From Chrysopilus asiliformis (taxonomy: Eukaryota > Arthropoda > Insecta > Diptera > Rhagionidae), in the NCBI GenBank assembly GCA_964034945.1, contig OZ035960.1, positions 85,374,148-85,438,147 on the forward strand: 64,000 nucleotides of DNA, read 5' to 3'. The first letter of the stretch is position 1; each line of letters opens with the position of its first letter. The translations under genes were made by a program, and so were the position numbers. Shown here piece after piece: positions 1-10,435 of the stretch. The notes beneath the pieces were generated by a model that did no database searches, was not told the origin of the DNA, and saw only the letters and a program-made list of their open reading frames with translations.

Positions 1-457
1 CAGCGTCATTTTTCCCCCCTAGTAGTGGTTGGTAGCTGCAAATAACTGTAATCAGTTTGCCTCATGTTAAGCTAATTTTCCTAACAGTACTCGACTTGTG
101 TATACGCACTATCACCTCGCTTCGATAGCAAATAGAAAAGTGATACTTCGAAATTTTTTTTTTCACTTTGTGTTTCGCTTAAATTTAACCACATTTTTCG
201 AGAATCAACTCAAGTAAATATATTGATAATATTCGCGGAGCCTTAAGCATTCGACACTGACAAGAAATTTTGCATGAAGTTTGCATTGTGTTACTAATAG
301 CTGCCATATTGTAAAAAAGAGCATTCGGGGAATTGTGGACCACTTTTGTCGGGGAATTATGGACCACTCAATTCTTGACATTTGACAAGCAAACTTCGTG
401 TATTTGATGCATATAAGTGTTTTTTCATGCAAAAACACAGCATTAGATTTTCGGCAA

Positions 458-1187
458 TCATCATCATACTAATATATAAAAATGAGTTGGTGTCTGTCTG
501 TCTGTCTGCCTGTCTGTCTGTTCCACTTTCACGCAAAAACGACTGAACCGATTGACTTGAAATTTGGCATGAATGTCTGTGGTAGTTCTGGTTCCAACAT
601 AGGCATACGGAAAAGTAGCGCCGGAGGTTGGGGGGAGTAAGGGGAGGGGGTAAAGTGATTTCGAAACTTAGTTTTTGCGCTATGTTACTCTTTCGCGGGG
701 AAACTACTGAACCGATTGGCCTGAAATTTTGCATAGATGTTCATCGGTGGTCCAGCCCCAACATAGATCCATTAAAAAGTAGCCCGACGGGTGGGGTGAG
801 TAAGGGGAGGGGGTAAAGTGATCTCGAAACTTAGCTCTTCCTCTATGTTACTCTTTCGCGCGGAAACTACTGAACCGATTGGCCTGAAATTTGGCATAGA
901 TGTTCGTCGTGGATCCAGCCCCAACATAGACCCATTAAAAAGTAGCCCGATAGGTGGGGGGAGTAAGGGGAGGGGGTAAAGTGATCTCGAGACTTAGCTC
1001 TTCCTCTATGTTACTCTTTCGCGCGGAAACTACTGAACCGATTGGCCTGAAATTTGGCATAGATGTTCGTCGTGGGTCCAGCCCCAACATAGACCCATTA
1101 AAAAGTTTTTAAGTTCTTTCCGGTTTTCTTCGTATTCTAAAATTTAGACAAAAAGCTTAACCCGGCAACGACGGGTATACAAGCTAG
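458..1187 (+). mobile_element. Non-autonomous Helitron, family A, copy 1
   Basis: It begins TC after an A and ends CTAG before a T. About 11 bases upstream of the end lies a hairpin, ACCCG-gcaacga-CGGGT. These are the standard Helitron termini: 5' TC, 3' hairpin, CTRR, and insertion between A and T. The 5' part has (CTGT)n followed by four tandem 163-bp units. The flanking sequence matches the flanks of copy 2 (12332-12728), so the Helitron was already in the pogo element when that element was copied. No RepHel reading frame is present. Confidence 0.8.
537..1107 (+). repeat. 163-bp tandem units inside Helitron copy 1
   Basis: The phrase AACTACTGAACCGATTGGCC recurs at 701, 864 and 1027, with a more diverged form at 537, giving a 163-164 bp period. 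Each unit continues through a GTAAGGGGAGGGGGTAAAG stretch. The two other Helitron copies in this window have about two units, so unit number varies between copies. Confidence 0.9.
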
Positions 1188-1190
1188 TTT

Positions 1191-1530
1191 CTAAATCGGC
1201 CGTTTTGACATCGCCAGAGGATGTAAATGACCTTCGTGAGAAGGCTGATATGAAGCGAAAGAGATTGGTGAGAAAAGGTGATAAACCATAATCGAAAAAG
1301 CAAAAAGATCGTGTCAAATCGAAGACATCACAGAAGAAACAACCATCTTCAACCTATTGTGAGGTGGAAGAATACATCGATTTCTGCATAATTTGTAACA
1401 AAAATATGCCAAAAAAAATGAACCGCCGAAATACCATCCATTGCAACGTGTGCGATCGAGCTGTTCACTTGGGATGCTCCGGAATGACTGCAAGTTACTG
1501 GACTTGCGAACATTGCGTTTCGGACTGATT
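1191..1530 (+). pseudogene. C-terminal PHD-finger exon of a pogo-like transposase
   Basis: The frame read from 1191 has an in-frame stop at about 1289, then stays open to a TGA near 1528. The second half gives a C4HC3 pattern: CIIC at the start, CNVC in the middle, then HLGC and CEHC, which is the spacing of a PHD zinc finger. The stretch before it, containing LTSPEDVNDLREKAD, is charged and resembles the linker of insect pogo/CENP-B-type transposases that end in a PHD-like finger (recalled family knowledge). The DDE domain is missing. The same stop is present in the second copy, so the damage predates their separation. The finger itself is intact here but frameshifted in copy 2. Confidence 0.6.
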
Positions 1531-1864
1531 TTCATTGCAATTTTTCACTTCATTTCACTTTGTCTGTTATATAATAAATATATGAATCAAAAAAAAAAGT
1601 TTGTCTATCACATTTTTCCATTTTTAATCGATTTACAAAGTGGTCCACAATACCCCGAGATTTTTCAAAATCGCAAAAACGCCATTTTTGCGCCAACTGA
1701 TAAAACTTGTATAATTTAATACAATTTGACCGAACTGCTGTGACCCAAAGAGAGGTTATTTATCGTACTACAAATTCAAGCTTTGAAATTTTCAGAAAAA
1801 GTTATTTTTTTGCGAGTTTTTAGCCAAAATGAAAATGCGGTCCAGAACACCCCAGTCTCCCCTA

Positions 1865-2489
1865 TATCTAAAGTTCGGTTAAACTAAGAAATTTATGTAA
1901 CAGATTCCCACCTATGAAAACGTCGTAAGTTTTCTTCGCTACCCCTTATCAAAAACGTTATATGAATACTCTCATGTGGTTATGCTCTGATTATCTCTTA
2001 GCAACCCCATCTCATCTATGTTCTTCTTTGGTTATTTATTGTAGTCAAGTTCATGGGACATTAATTTCAAGTCATGGAAAGTATTTTTCTGATTACAAGG
2101 AAAATTTTGGGTTCCTTCGTATAGTTGTCTTGTTTGCTTTTATAACAGATAAATAAAAAGTTCAACAAAAAAGTCTTGGATTTTGAACATACAGAAATTT
2201 CCTAGAAAATAATTTTCTTAAATTTCACTCACAACAGAATTTAAGAAAATTAATTTAAATATAAACGCAAAACACAAAGCAGGTTGAAGAATTCTCGTAC
2301 AACTGAATATATTTACTTGTATTATGTCACCGACTTTTACTTTATTACATATTTTCCAGTTGGGGATTTAAAATGAAAAACAATTTTAGAACAATTCCAG
2401 TAATATTACAGAGACGTATTTTTTTACATTCAACTTTTCAGCTTTTTGATTATAATCAAACAGTTTCATACAAACATACTAATTATATT
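1865..2489. other. Unassigned A+T-rich sequence
   Basis: I see no gene, TIR pair or repeat shared with the rest of the window. The 64-codon frame at 1962-2156 matches nothing I know and is probably chance. Confidence 0.4.
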
Positions 2490-2800
2490 ACAGGGTTTGT
2501 TTTTAAGAGGTGGTGATATTCCGATAGGGATAATTGTCAAACACCGTTCGATTATTTTCTGGGGGGGTACGTGAAATCGCTTGTTTACGTGGATAAACCA
2601 GCATCGATCGACGGTTTAGAAAACAACAATTGGCGAGTTATTGCGAATATTATTGCGCCAGTCGTAGTGCTCATACTCTCGAAATCATCATTAAATGATA
2701 ATGAATTATTTTCCAAATAAAAGCATTTTTTAGGTCAAAAGTCAATGTCGTGTATTTTTATTTACCTTTATTTTCCGGACACTCTTAAAAAAACACTCTT
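2490..2800 (+). pseudogene. Degenerate mariner-family transposase C-terminus
   Basis: Translation around 2550-2725 gives GGYVKSLVYVDKPAS, a diverged form of WGYVKSLVY..KPTT in the mariner derivatives at 37236 and 62557. Two flanking features, CAGGGTTTG on the left near 2493 and a GGACACTCTT run near 2778, may be remains of termini but do not pair well. It is too decayed to assign further. Confidence 0.45.
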
Positions 2801-3244
2801 TATTAACTACAAATGTCCAGGGGAGATCGTGAAATAAGATTCTTACATAAGATTGTAAAATTATAACATCTGAACTGAGTTTTCAAGTTCTTTTTTTCAC
2901 ATGCGATTTAGCATCATCGTTGAACAAATTGGTATCATGATTTATCAAGTGAAAATGAAGCCAAATCTATTACGAGCCTAATACTTTATTACAGAATATG
3001 AAAAATTTGTTTTGATTCCTATTTTGTAAATTTCAACTTCATTGAGGAAAAATAGTTACATTTTTTGTATTGTAAATAATATTAAATGGATTTTCTATGT
3101 TTGTGAGATGTTTCAACAAACTGTTGCACTTTTAATTGCATTGAAAGCCGAAAACCAGCGCAACATTTTTTCACGAATAAGTTGAAGAAGCCTCAGGGAC
3201 ACAGAGAATCCTTTCGATATACCGGAAAATCAATTCATCGCGCT

Positions 3245-3784
3245 TAGGGCTTCTCAAACGGGATCCCGGGATCCCGTTTTCCCGGGATCCCGGGGGTAAA
3301 ATATCATCCCGTTATCCCGGGACTTCAATTAAATTTCCCGGGAATCCCGCTATTTCTTATTAACATTTTTTTTACTCTTTTTAACGATATTAAAAATATT
3401 GTAACACGAAATTTGCGTAATTTTTACTTCTTTTTCCCTCTAGTAACGAATTTCGTTTTTCCCTCTAGTAACGAATTTCGTTCAAAATTAGGAAAATATA
3501 ATATAGATGGTACTCCAGTTACCAATATTTTAAAATTAGAAAAATTCAAAATAGATCAAGTTACCAATATTTTGTATTTAAGTTTTTGTAATTAAAATAT
3601 TAATAATTGAAAATCAATACCGCATTTTTTTTGTATTGTTTTGATTTTACACATTTTTCTCCCATCTAATTGGATAAATTCTTTCTTGTTAGCGAATCCC
3701 GGGATTTCCCGGGATCCCGGGATTTTGAATATTTTTGTCCCGGAATCCCGGGATTTCAATTTCTACGGGAAATGAGAAGCCCTA
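3245..3784. mobile_element. Non-autonomous hAT element (540 bp)
   Basis: The termini are TAGGGCTTCTCA and its complement TGAGAAGCCCTA. They are flanked by a perfect 8-bp duplication ATCGCGCT at 3237-3244 and 3785-3792. Both subterminal regions are packed with overlapping self-complementary CCCGGGATCCCGGG-type motifs. Internally, a 25-bp stretch containing CCCTCTAGTAACG is tandemly duplicated at about 3433-3482. No transposase sequence remains. Confidence 0.88.
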
Positions 3785-3889
3785 ATCGCGCTGTATCAGT
3801 GAAGTTAAATGGGCCCATTTTGACCATTTAAGATTCCCGCCTCGCGTTCAAACCGCGAATTCACAAAATTGCGATTTTCGCACATAATA

Positions 3890-4281
3890 GTTGCGTTTTT
3901 TTAATGTTTTAGAACACAGAACATTAAAAAAACGATCCAGAGTAAGTGCGAAATTTCATCGAGTTCGAATGGCAACTAACTTCACGTTGGTTACATCAGT
4001 AGGCCGTTACTGCTATATTTTCTTAATATAATCACGATTCGATATCTCCCATGATTAAAACTATTTCGCTGTCGAACAGAACCAACAAACCACCAACACA
4101 AAATCCTCAATTGAGAATAAAATGTCAGATTTATTATGTTGAAGTTAGCAGCATTTCATTACCATACATTACCGTATAAAATTTCCCTTTGTTCCAAGCG
4201 CTGTTCGAGATGAAAAGGTGGTGCAGGATTTTGCATGGAAAGCTTGTTCTGAACTGCTTCAAAACATTAAAAAAACGCAAC
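3890..4281. mobile_element. TIR element with TA duplication (392 bp)
   Basis: The ends GTTGCGTTTTTTTAATG and CATTAAAAAAACGCAAC are inverted repeats flanked by TA on both sides. A second, partial inverted copy of the end motif (AACATTAAAAAAACG) lies just inside the left end near 3921. No coding sequence is evident. Tc1/mariner-type insertion is possible from the TA alone. Confidence 0.55.
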
Positions 4282-4283
4282 TA

Positions 4284-4627
4284 ATATTTACAAGAGCTTG
4301 GTTAGTATTCCCTTTCTTCTAATAATATGTAAAATGCAATTTCAATTAGTCTCGAATAAAGGAAATGACATTAAAACTTACCGCTTCTGTTCCCATTTAT
4401 TTCACTTAAATAAATTCACTTTTCGTTTCCATGTACAAAATAGAGTGTGGATTTTTTGACATTTCAGATGAGAAATTTCACGAGAAATTCTCACATATTT
4501 GTGATCAAAATACCAAGTAATGAGAAAACTCACTTATTCAATTTTCTCACACAGGAATTAAATTAAAGCTGTTGTAAGATGCATTTTGTAGATGTCGTTG
4601 TTTTGCTATTCCACTCATAATAAAATC
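4284..4627. other. Unassigned sequence
   Basis: Nothing recognised between the preceding TA element and the nested cluster. It contains a GAGAAATTTCACGAGAAATTC short direct repeat near 4470 only. Confidence 0.4.
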
Positions 4628-4736
4628 ATTGGGCGCATTCAGTTGTTAAAAAAGCGCTAAGCTGAGCCGTTCAGCATGCCCTGAACGCACTGCGCAGTGC
4701 ATGCTGATCGCAAACCATCAACTGTCTAACTAGGTA

Positions 4737-5135
4737 GGGTAAAGTATCCAGATCTGAGCCCCGGCACCAGTTCTGAGCACCCCTGTTCATTTTCCGGCTA
4801 AAACAAGAATTGTGCGCGATTGAGCCGATTAAACCACATTTCACAACGTGATGAAACCAATTATTCTTCGAATTCAATTCTTATTTCTATAAGTTACTAG
4901 GCGTACTTAATTTAATACGGGGGGCTCAGAAGTGGATTTTGGGATAATTTCCATATTTACACATAATTCTTTTTTTATCCAAATTGTTGAGGAATATGTA
5001 TATGTTAATTTAATTTTAACATTCCATACTTTCGACCAGTAAGTATAAGTTTCTCAGAAAATATACGGAAGACAAAGAAAATATGGTATGAAGTGAAAAA
5101 AGGCTTAAGGGGGCCCAGATCTGGGTATTTTACCC
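4737..5135. mobile_element. TA-flanked MITE (399 bp)
   Basis: The ends GGGTAAAGTATCCAGATCTG and CAGATCTGGGTATTTTACCC are inverted repeats with TA on each side. The subterminal sequence has GGGGCCCAGATCTG/CAGATCTGAGCCCC symmetry. It is nested in the 4631-7421 element. Probably Tc1/mariner or pogo-like; no coding content. Confidence 0.75.
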
Positions 5136-5707
5136 TATGTCTAACACTCACCTGGCGCTTCTACAACTCCTATTACCTCTCCTCCCATCTCCATTAGCAA
5201 TTTTTCCACACTCTCCGTGGAATAAACGATACCATTTATTTCAGTCAGTGTTGTGGCGCGTAGTTTACGTGATGTAGACTACACCATTGTCTACGCGTAG
5301 ACTATTATTATAGACAATGGTCTATTCTCTACGCGTAGACAATCAATAAAATAAAGGATAGCTGATTTAGTTTAAAAATCTCATTTTCTTCAATTAATTT
5401 TAACATAATAAAGCACAATTTGCAGGAAGCAATTGCCAAATGCTGTACATGAGAACTTCGGAGCAAACTTTAATGGCAATTCTAATTCTATGCATGTAAT
5501 CTAAGCGGTTTGTAACCCGTATGGTGATTTTTTTTAATTTTTGCAATTAAAATCACATTGAATTCTAAAACCTTTTTGCTTCACACATTTTTCAATATAA
5601 CGAACCGTTTATTTAAAAAAAAACTGATTCATTTGTATGGGATGGTTTTGCTCATTCAAGAATTAGAAATTTGGTTTTATATTTGTTCTTTAACCTGTGC
5701 CCTCTTA

Positions 5708-6912
5708 TGCCCGAAGTCTTCAGTCCCAGATATACTGCGGATAACACCAATTGGGAGATATACTAAGTATATCTAAAAAAATGGAAATCTTCGTAGCAAA
5801 AAACATCGAGATAAAGATAACTCTCGGGTAAAGTTATCTCTTGGTCTGAGGTCGAGATATCTTGAAATTTTGTGTATATTTTTACCCCAGCGCCACCACT
5901 CCCTTTTTAAAGCAGTTGTTGACAGTTTTAGAATAAAATTAAAATATTAAAATCGGAAAGTTAAAATGTATGAAAAAACCTATGGATTCGTTAATGGAAG
6001 TGAATATTTTGTCTGACTCTGACAGTGATGAACCAGCAATCATTTCAAGACCCTACGTACTGCAAATAAGGGTGAACCATTTTGATACTTGGAGTGAAAG
6101 TGAATTTGTCATGAGATTTCGCTTAACAAAAGCAACATTTCAAGCACTTTTGGCTAGAATTGAAGCTGAAATCTTTGTTAATCATAATAGGTAAAAACGA
6201 AATTTGTTATTTATTGTTATTAAATATTTTCAGAAGCAGAGCAATGCCACCCAGAGATCAACCATTGTTGGCTTTACGGTTTTATGCGACAGGTTGTTTT
6301 TTAAGGGCGTGTGCTGATTTCTCAAAAGTTTCGGCTAGTCTCACTGGTCGTGTGGTAGCTAAGGTTTCAAAAGTTATTGCGGCGCTGGATCATGATATGA
6401 TAAAAATCCCAAACACCATACAAGAAATCCGAAAATCGTTTCCATTTGACAGAAGTGCTTTCAGCGCCACGATCGGACAATAAAACATTCAAAACAATAG
6501 CCTTCGTGATTAGAAACAAGCCGTGATGCTGCTTTTGATTATAAATTTAAGGTCACTATTTCGACCACGATTTCATTGATTTCTTCGGTTCTTTGCTTCG
6601 CGAAACAAGATATAAAGGTGGTGAATTACTCGAAAGCTATAACGGATAATTTGCATCGTACCTTTCACTTCGAAAATCCTTTAATAAGAACACACAATTA
6701 TAGAAAATACCTCTTTATGTGACGTCACGATAGTTTGTATCAAGGTGGTGTTTTATTGTATCCAGTGTGCAGGAGTTGTGGAACCTTATTTCTAGAGTTG
6801 CTATACCGAGTTGGAATTTTCATGAAGATGCCCAAGTTAAAGATATCTTCGATATATCTTTCTCTGCGGTATAGCTATCTGACAGAAAAACTAAATATGA
6901 AGACCTCGGGCA
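5708..6912. mobile_element. PIF/Harbinger element nested in the hAT
   Basis: The termini TGCCCGAAGTCTTCA and TGAAGACCTCGGGCA are inverted repeats (one mismatch) flanked by TTA on both sides, the usual Harbinger duplication. It encodes an N-terminal Harbinger transposase fragment on the plus strand. The remaining 3' half has no DDE core, so it is an internally deleted copy. Longer imperfect complementarity continues inward through AGATATA-rich sequence. Confidence 0.82.
5970..6483 (+). pseudogene. Harbinger (HARBI1-like) transposase, N-terminal part with one intron
   Basis: Two exons (5970-6190 and 6234-6483) join in frame across a 43-bp GT..AG intron. The product has an acidic leader (SDSDSDEP), then FVMRFRLTKATFQALLARIE, then LLALRFYATGCFLRACADF, LTGRVVAKVSKVIAAL and a PNT..EIRKSF block. 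That order and wording is the helix-turn-helix N-terminal half of Harbinger transposases. The frame runs into TAA at about 6481, just where the DDE catalytic domain should begin (a motif like GAIDGTHV is absent). The protein is therefore roughly 155 residues against about 350-400 for a complete transposase. The host element supplies TTA-flanked TIRs, confirming the assignment. Confidence 0.8.
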
Positions 6913-6915
6913 TTA

Positions 6916-7037
6916 GTCGGCTTTCGGCAGTATTTTGCAAAACATTTTTGCACTGCAGGCAAAAAGCGGAGTATTTGTTGTTGGCCTTGATTAAATCAAA
7001 GCCCAGCTTCTTAAATGCTTTGTTTTTTCCTGCCATA
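6916..7037 (-). pseudogene. hAT transposase N-terminal BED-finger remnant
   Basis: Reading the minus strand from an ATG at 7037 gives a basic leader (MAGKNKAFKKLGFDLIK) followed by FCLQCKNVLQNTAESRL. This is the first half of a BED-type zinc finger of the kind found at the start of hAT transposases. It then runs into the TTA at the right edge of the Harbinger. Continuing on the far side of the Harbinger (leftward from 5707), the frame resumes as KRAQVKEQI and stops. This shows that the Harbinger landed inside the finger-coding region. The rest of the transposase is gone. Confidence 0.5.
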
Positions 7038-7424
7038 TTTAAAAAAACAGATCGCCATTTCTTGTAATTGGCCGTTTCCGATATAGTATAGTATTAGATA
7101 TATGACTCACTGATGACTTTGTTTTGATAGATATTAGAAAGTCTACATTGTCTACGCAAAGTCGACATTGTCTACTCTACGCCAATGTCTACCCCAAATC
7201 TATTGTCTACGCGTAGAGGAACAACACTGATTTCAGTCATCTATTATTTCAGTCAGGTTTGAAATTTTTTTTTGACGTTTCGCACCGCTCACTAACTGAG
7301 CGTACTTATATGCCGCTCAGTAAAAAAAGCTGAGCCGCTCAGAAAGAACGCTTGGATTCAGTAACTGAGCAAGTGAGCTACTTAAAAAACTTCTGAGCGG
7401 TTCAGTTCACTGAATGCGCCCATT

Positions 7425-8140
7425 TTTAATGACTTGATCTTTATAATTATCTATTCGAAAACTTCGTATTCTTCGCATTGATTTCATTTTTAAGGTATTT
7501 TGGATTGACGAATACAGGAAAGATCCACCTCAACATATTTTTCGTGTGTGTAAGCGATGAATGTTTACTCAAAATAACAAAATCTTTACTCTGCGTATAA
7601 CATTTTGTCAGCATAAGGAGTAAAGTATTGTATAAGGGATAACAACTCACTTGGTGAGGATTTTTCGCACGTTTATGAAATAAAATATTGTAAGTGAAGG
7701 TAATGTATCTCTTCGACGACGTGAGGAAAATTTCAAGATATGGATAAAAAGTATTTCTATCAGTATCAACGAGAACATCTATGAAAATACTCTCTTGTAT
7801 TAAATGGTTAGTCATATAAGCAGTGAAAGTAAGAAGACACAACATTTTATACTTCGTTAGAAAGGACTACATTCTTACCATCATCTCTATTTTATCTGCA
7901 CTTGTTCATTTCTATCATAAAGGCAATGTTTCATGAACCTTTCTCAAGAAATGGGCTTTTTAAGGGAATTTTAAATACGTTTGTCTTGCTAATATACAAT
8001 CAACTAATAGGATTGAAATTTTACATTGATGTGCTACAGAGATATAATTGAATAATTAGTTATTTATTGTATTAACATATCTTAACATATTTGTCTCCGC
8101 ATAAATTTATTAAGACTTTTTCATGAAATTAAGTTTCTTA
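7425..8140. other. Unassigned A+T-rich sequence
   Basis: A 132-codon minus-strand frame lies at 7447-7845. It has no motif I recognise and composition like the surrounding DNA, so I do not call it a gene. No repeats shared with the rest of the window were seen. Confidence 0.35.
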
Positions 8141-8489
8141 TCATACTAATATACTATATATACTAATATATAAAAATGAGTTGGTGTCTGTCTGTCTGTC
8201 TGTCTGTTCCTTTTTCACGCAAAAACGGCCGAACCGATTAACTTGAAATTTGGCATGAGTGTCTGTGGTAGTTCTGGTTCCAACATAGGCATACGGAGAA
8301 GTAGCGCGATGGGTGGGGGGAGTAAGGGGAGGGGGTAAAGTGATTTCGAAACTTAGTTTTTGCGCTATGTTACTCTTTCGCGGGGAAACTACCGAGCCGT
8401 TTGGCCTGAAGTTTAGCTCCAACATAGACCATCAAAAAAATAAAAATTTGACAAAAACTTAACCCGGCAACGACGGGTATGCAAGCTAG
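8141..8489 (+). mobile_element. Non-autonomous Helitron, family A, copy 3
   Basis: It starts TCATACTAATAT after an A and ends with the ACCCG..CGGGT hairpin and CTAG before a T. The internal (CTGT)n is followed by one full and one shortened 163-bp-type unit. A short direct duplication of the 5' TACTAATATA motif is present. This copy stands alone, outside the pogo-like element. Confidence 0.82.
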
Positions 8490-8490
8490 T

Positions 8491-8994
8491 TTCTTATTAA
8501 AGTTTACAATTTTCGGTAATGTAGATTTAGTATTACAATCGAACATTTTATTAGAAGACCTTCTAGCAATTTAACCAATACATGAATCCCTAATGAAAAG
8601 TAAATATTTGCGGTATCTAGAGAATTATATTCTTGGAAAAACGATTTTGGATTTTTTTCATTAGTCTAGCCAAAATAGATTTTTAAATCTCCATTCAGAA
8701 ACCTGAAGTTTTTCGATGAAATCGTAATTAAGTTGTTTCGTTATTAGATTAAAAAATAAACAGTTCAGAAATTTCGCAAAAAAAAATTAAATCATCTAAA
8801 TCCGATTTTGACGTCATTATTGTTCGAAGTTGAAAAAGAAGCTTTTAAGAAATTTGTTGAGATTATTTATTTTTGCTACCGAAATATTACTCGATAAAAT
8901 GTTATCAGGTGTATATAAAAGATAGCGGGAAAGAAGCTATTGGGTACAAGGGCAAACATTTAAATATATACGATTTGAAGACTTAGCAGTTCTA
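8491..8994. other. Unassigned sequence
   Basis: No coding signal or shared repeat recognised. Confidence 0.35.
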
Positions 8995-9378
8995 AACATA
9001 ACAAAAGCTATAATTGCCTATCTGGCAATCATTGGAGACCCGTATGGTGATATTCGTATCAAAATTTGAACAGTTGTACCGAAATTCCACTTTGAAGTCA
9101 AACTTTCCAATAAGATTTTTTAAAATTTATTCCAATTGGATTTTCATGTATGGGAGTTTTATGTAGAATTATATTCTAAATAACTTTTGTTCTTGCACTT
9201 TTTTGATAAGATGCACCGTTTTCGAGATATTCACAAAAAACGATTTCGTTCGTATGGAGGGTACCCCCCCTAATGGTCCATTTTTGCCCATTAACGAACT
9301 TAGCCTCGCATTTTACGAAAAACGGATCCACGCAAAATTTCAAGTCTCTAGCTCAATCCGTGCGCCCGCAATCCGCGC

Positions 9379-9409
<31 letters not shown>

Positions 9410-9558
9410 GGACGGACGGACGGACATGCAAAATTCAATTTTTTTTATCATTCTAAACACACTGGTGTAATTTATTTTTTTGTGCGATGACGGGATCTTG
9501 GCGTTACAAACGGTAAGGCAAAGTTAATATACCCTTTGGTTTCACCATACGGGTATAA
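8995..9558 (-). mobile_element. Helentron-associated element (HINE), DINE-1-like, copy 1
   Basis: In element orientation (minus strand) it begins TATACCCGTATGGTGA with a short TACCC..GGGTA hairpin. It then has a GTCY tetranucleotide tract, an inverted copy of the 5' repeat (TCACCATACGGG) near the 3' end, and a final palindrome ATTGCCAGATAGGCAAT before the end GCTTTTGTTATG. That order matches the structure described for DINE-1/INE-1 and other non-autonomous Helentrons: 5' terminal repeat, microsatellite, 3' subterminal inverted repeat, 3' hairpin. Six copies occur in the window. Confidence 0.78.
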
Positions 9559-9670
9559 AAAGATTTTGTTGTTACCGCGTTAATTTTATTCAGATAAATA
9601 TCTAAATATTTACCTTATACAAGATGTTGTTTTAAACCAACACTATAGAAAATGAATTGAAAATTACTCT

Positions 9671-9938
9671 AAAAAAATAAAAAAAAATTTTTTTTAAAAA
9701 AGCTTTTATTTAAAAAAATGCACTAAAAAGAAAATAATAATTTTCTGGACGCTGTGTATCACAAATATAAAAGCTTTTAAAAAGCGAGATAAATGTTTAT
9801 TTTATTGTTTTATGCTTTATCTCGCCTTTTAAAAGCTTTTATATTTGTGATACACAGCGTCCAGAAAATTATTTTTTTCTTTTTAGTGCATTTTTTTAAT
9901 AAAAGCTTTTTTTAAAAAAAAAATTTTATTTTTTTTAT
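9671..9938. repeat. Long near-perfect hairpin (123-bp arms, 22-bp loop)
   Basis: 9671-9793 and 9816-9938 are inverted complements with only small differences in A/T runs. The arms contain GTGATACACAGCGTCCAG on one strand and its complement on the other, so the match is not just low complexity. The outer arms are long A and T runs. Confidence 0.9.
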
Positions 9939-10396
9939 TTTGTTCTTTTTAGTCTTCGAATATATAGCTTTACATTTGAGATGTCCTTGCGGCCTTTTTA
10001 ACTTGAGAATCGTGTTCAGCGAACCCCAAAACCCGCAAAATATATTTTTTCCCGGAACAATTGAGAAAAAGGATAATCACGTTATCCTGACAGGACCTTC
10101 CGTTATCCTTACAGACTTTTTAATGACAGATTCGGATTCAGCGACCCCAAAAACCCCCAGGATAGATTTTTTTCCGGAAAATTTGGAGAAAAGGATAATC
10201 ACGTTATCCTTACAGGACCTTCTCTTATACTTACAAGGACGAAGTAGAGAAAATATTGTATTGTCATCGGACCTATATAAGTGTACAAAATTTCAAGTGA
10301 ATCGGATGAGTGGAAGTAGGTCAAAATTTGATTGCAAGATTTGACCCCGACAAACAAACAAACAAGATAGCGAGCTAAATAAAAGCTTTTAATTAA
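9897..10396 (+). mobile_element. Dispersed repeat with AAAGCTTTTA ends
   Basis: The segment between two AAAAGCTTTT motifs contains repeated CGTTATCCT.ACAGGACCTTC phrases (two direct copies, near 10080 and 10200). It also has the phrase AATTTCAAGTGAATCGGATG and an (AAAC)n tract before GAGCTAAATAAAAGC. The same components appear in reverse at 55440-55735 and in part at 15245-15430. The layout (microsatellite next to one end, repeated terminal motif) is Helentron/DINE-like, but I cannot fix exact ends. Confidence 0.5.
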
Positions 10397-10435
10397 AATG
10401 AATTAATTCATTGTAAAATTACGTTTCAGTTAGTA

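Larger units (their letters stand above)
1..1862 (+). mobile_element. pogo-like DNA transposon, copy 1 (left end cut by window edge)
   Basis: The right end reads ...CCCCAGTCTCCCC followed by TA. It is the inverted complement of both ends of the second copy at 11656-13224. By alignment with that copy only about 45 bp of the left end lies outside the window. Subterminal copies of a motif like GGGGAATTGTGGACCAC recur near 326-365 and, inverted, near 1640-1660; these look like transposase-binding repeats. The element carries a PHD-finger reading frame and has a Helitron inserted inside it. TA flanks, the PHD finger and the layout fit the pogo/Tigger branch of Tc1/mariner. The DDE catalytic part is absent, so this is a non-autonomous remnant. 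Confidence 0.7.
5246..7229. mobile_element. Decayed hAT element interrupted by a Harbinger
   Basis: The terminal CAGTGTTGT/ACAACACTG repeats are flanked by a perfect 8-bp duplication ATTTCAGT (5238-5245, 7230-7237). Several subterminal copies of the palindrome TCTACGCGTAGA occur at both ends (5295-5340, 7140-7215). Part of a hAT transposase N-terminus survives on the minus strand. The Harbinger at 5708-6912 splits that fragment. Confidence 0.88.
4631..7421. mobile_element. Outer TIR element of a four-element nest
   Basis: The ends GGGCGCATTCAGT and ACTGAATGCGCCC are inverted repeats flanked by ATT on both sides (4628-4630 and 7422-7424). Inside each end are further copies of a GCTGAGCCG.TCAG-type motif, four or more on the right. 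The 2.8-kb span is mostly later insertions: a TA element at 4737-5135 and a hAT at 5246-7229. Its own sequence is only about 400 bp and non-coding. The GGGCGCATTCA terminus recalls Harbinger/ISL2EU-like elements, but I cannot assign it. Confidence 0.65.

Noticed and set aside
537..1107. A CRISPR-like array in the 163-bp repeats
   Set aside because: The repeats are long, directly tandem with no unique spacers, in a eukaryotic Helitron, and no cas genes are present.
7447..7845. 132-codon minus-strand frame
   Set aside because: It has no recognised motif, composition like the background and no supporting splice or promoter context.
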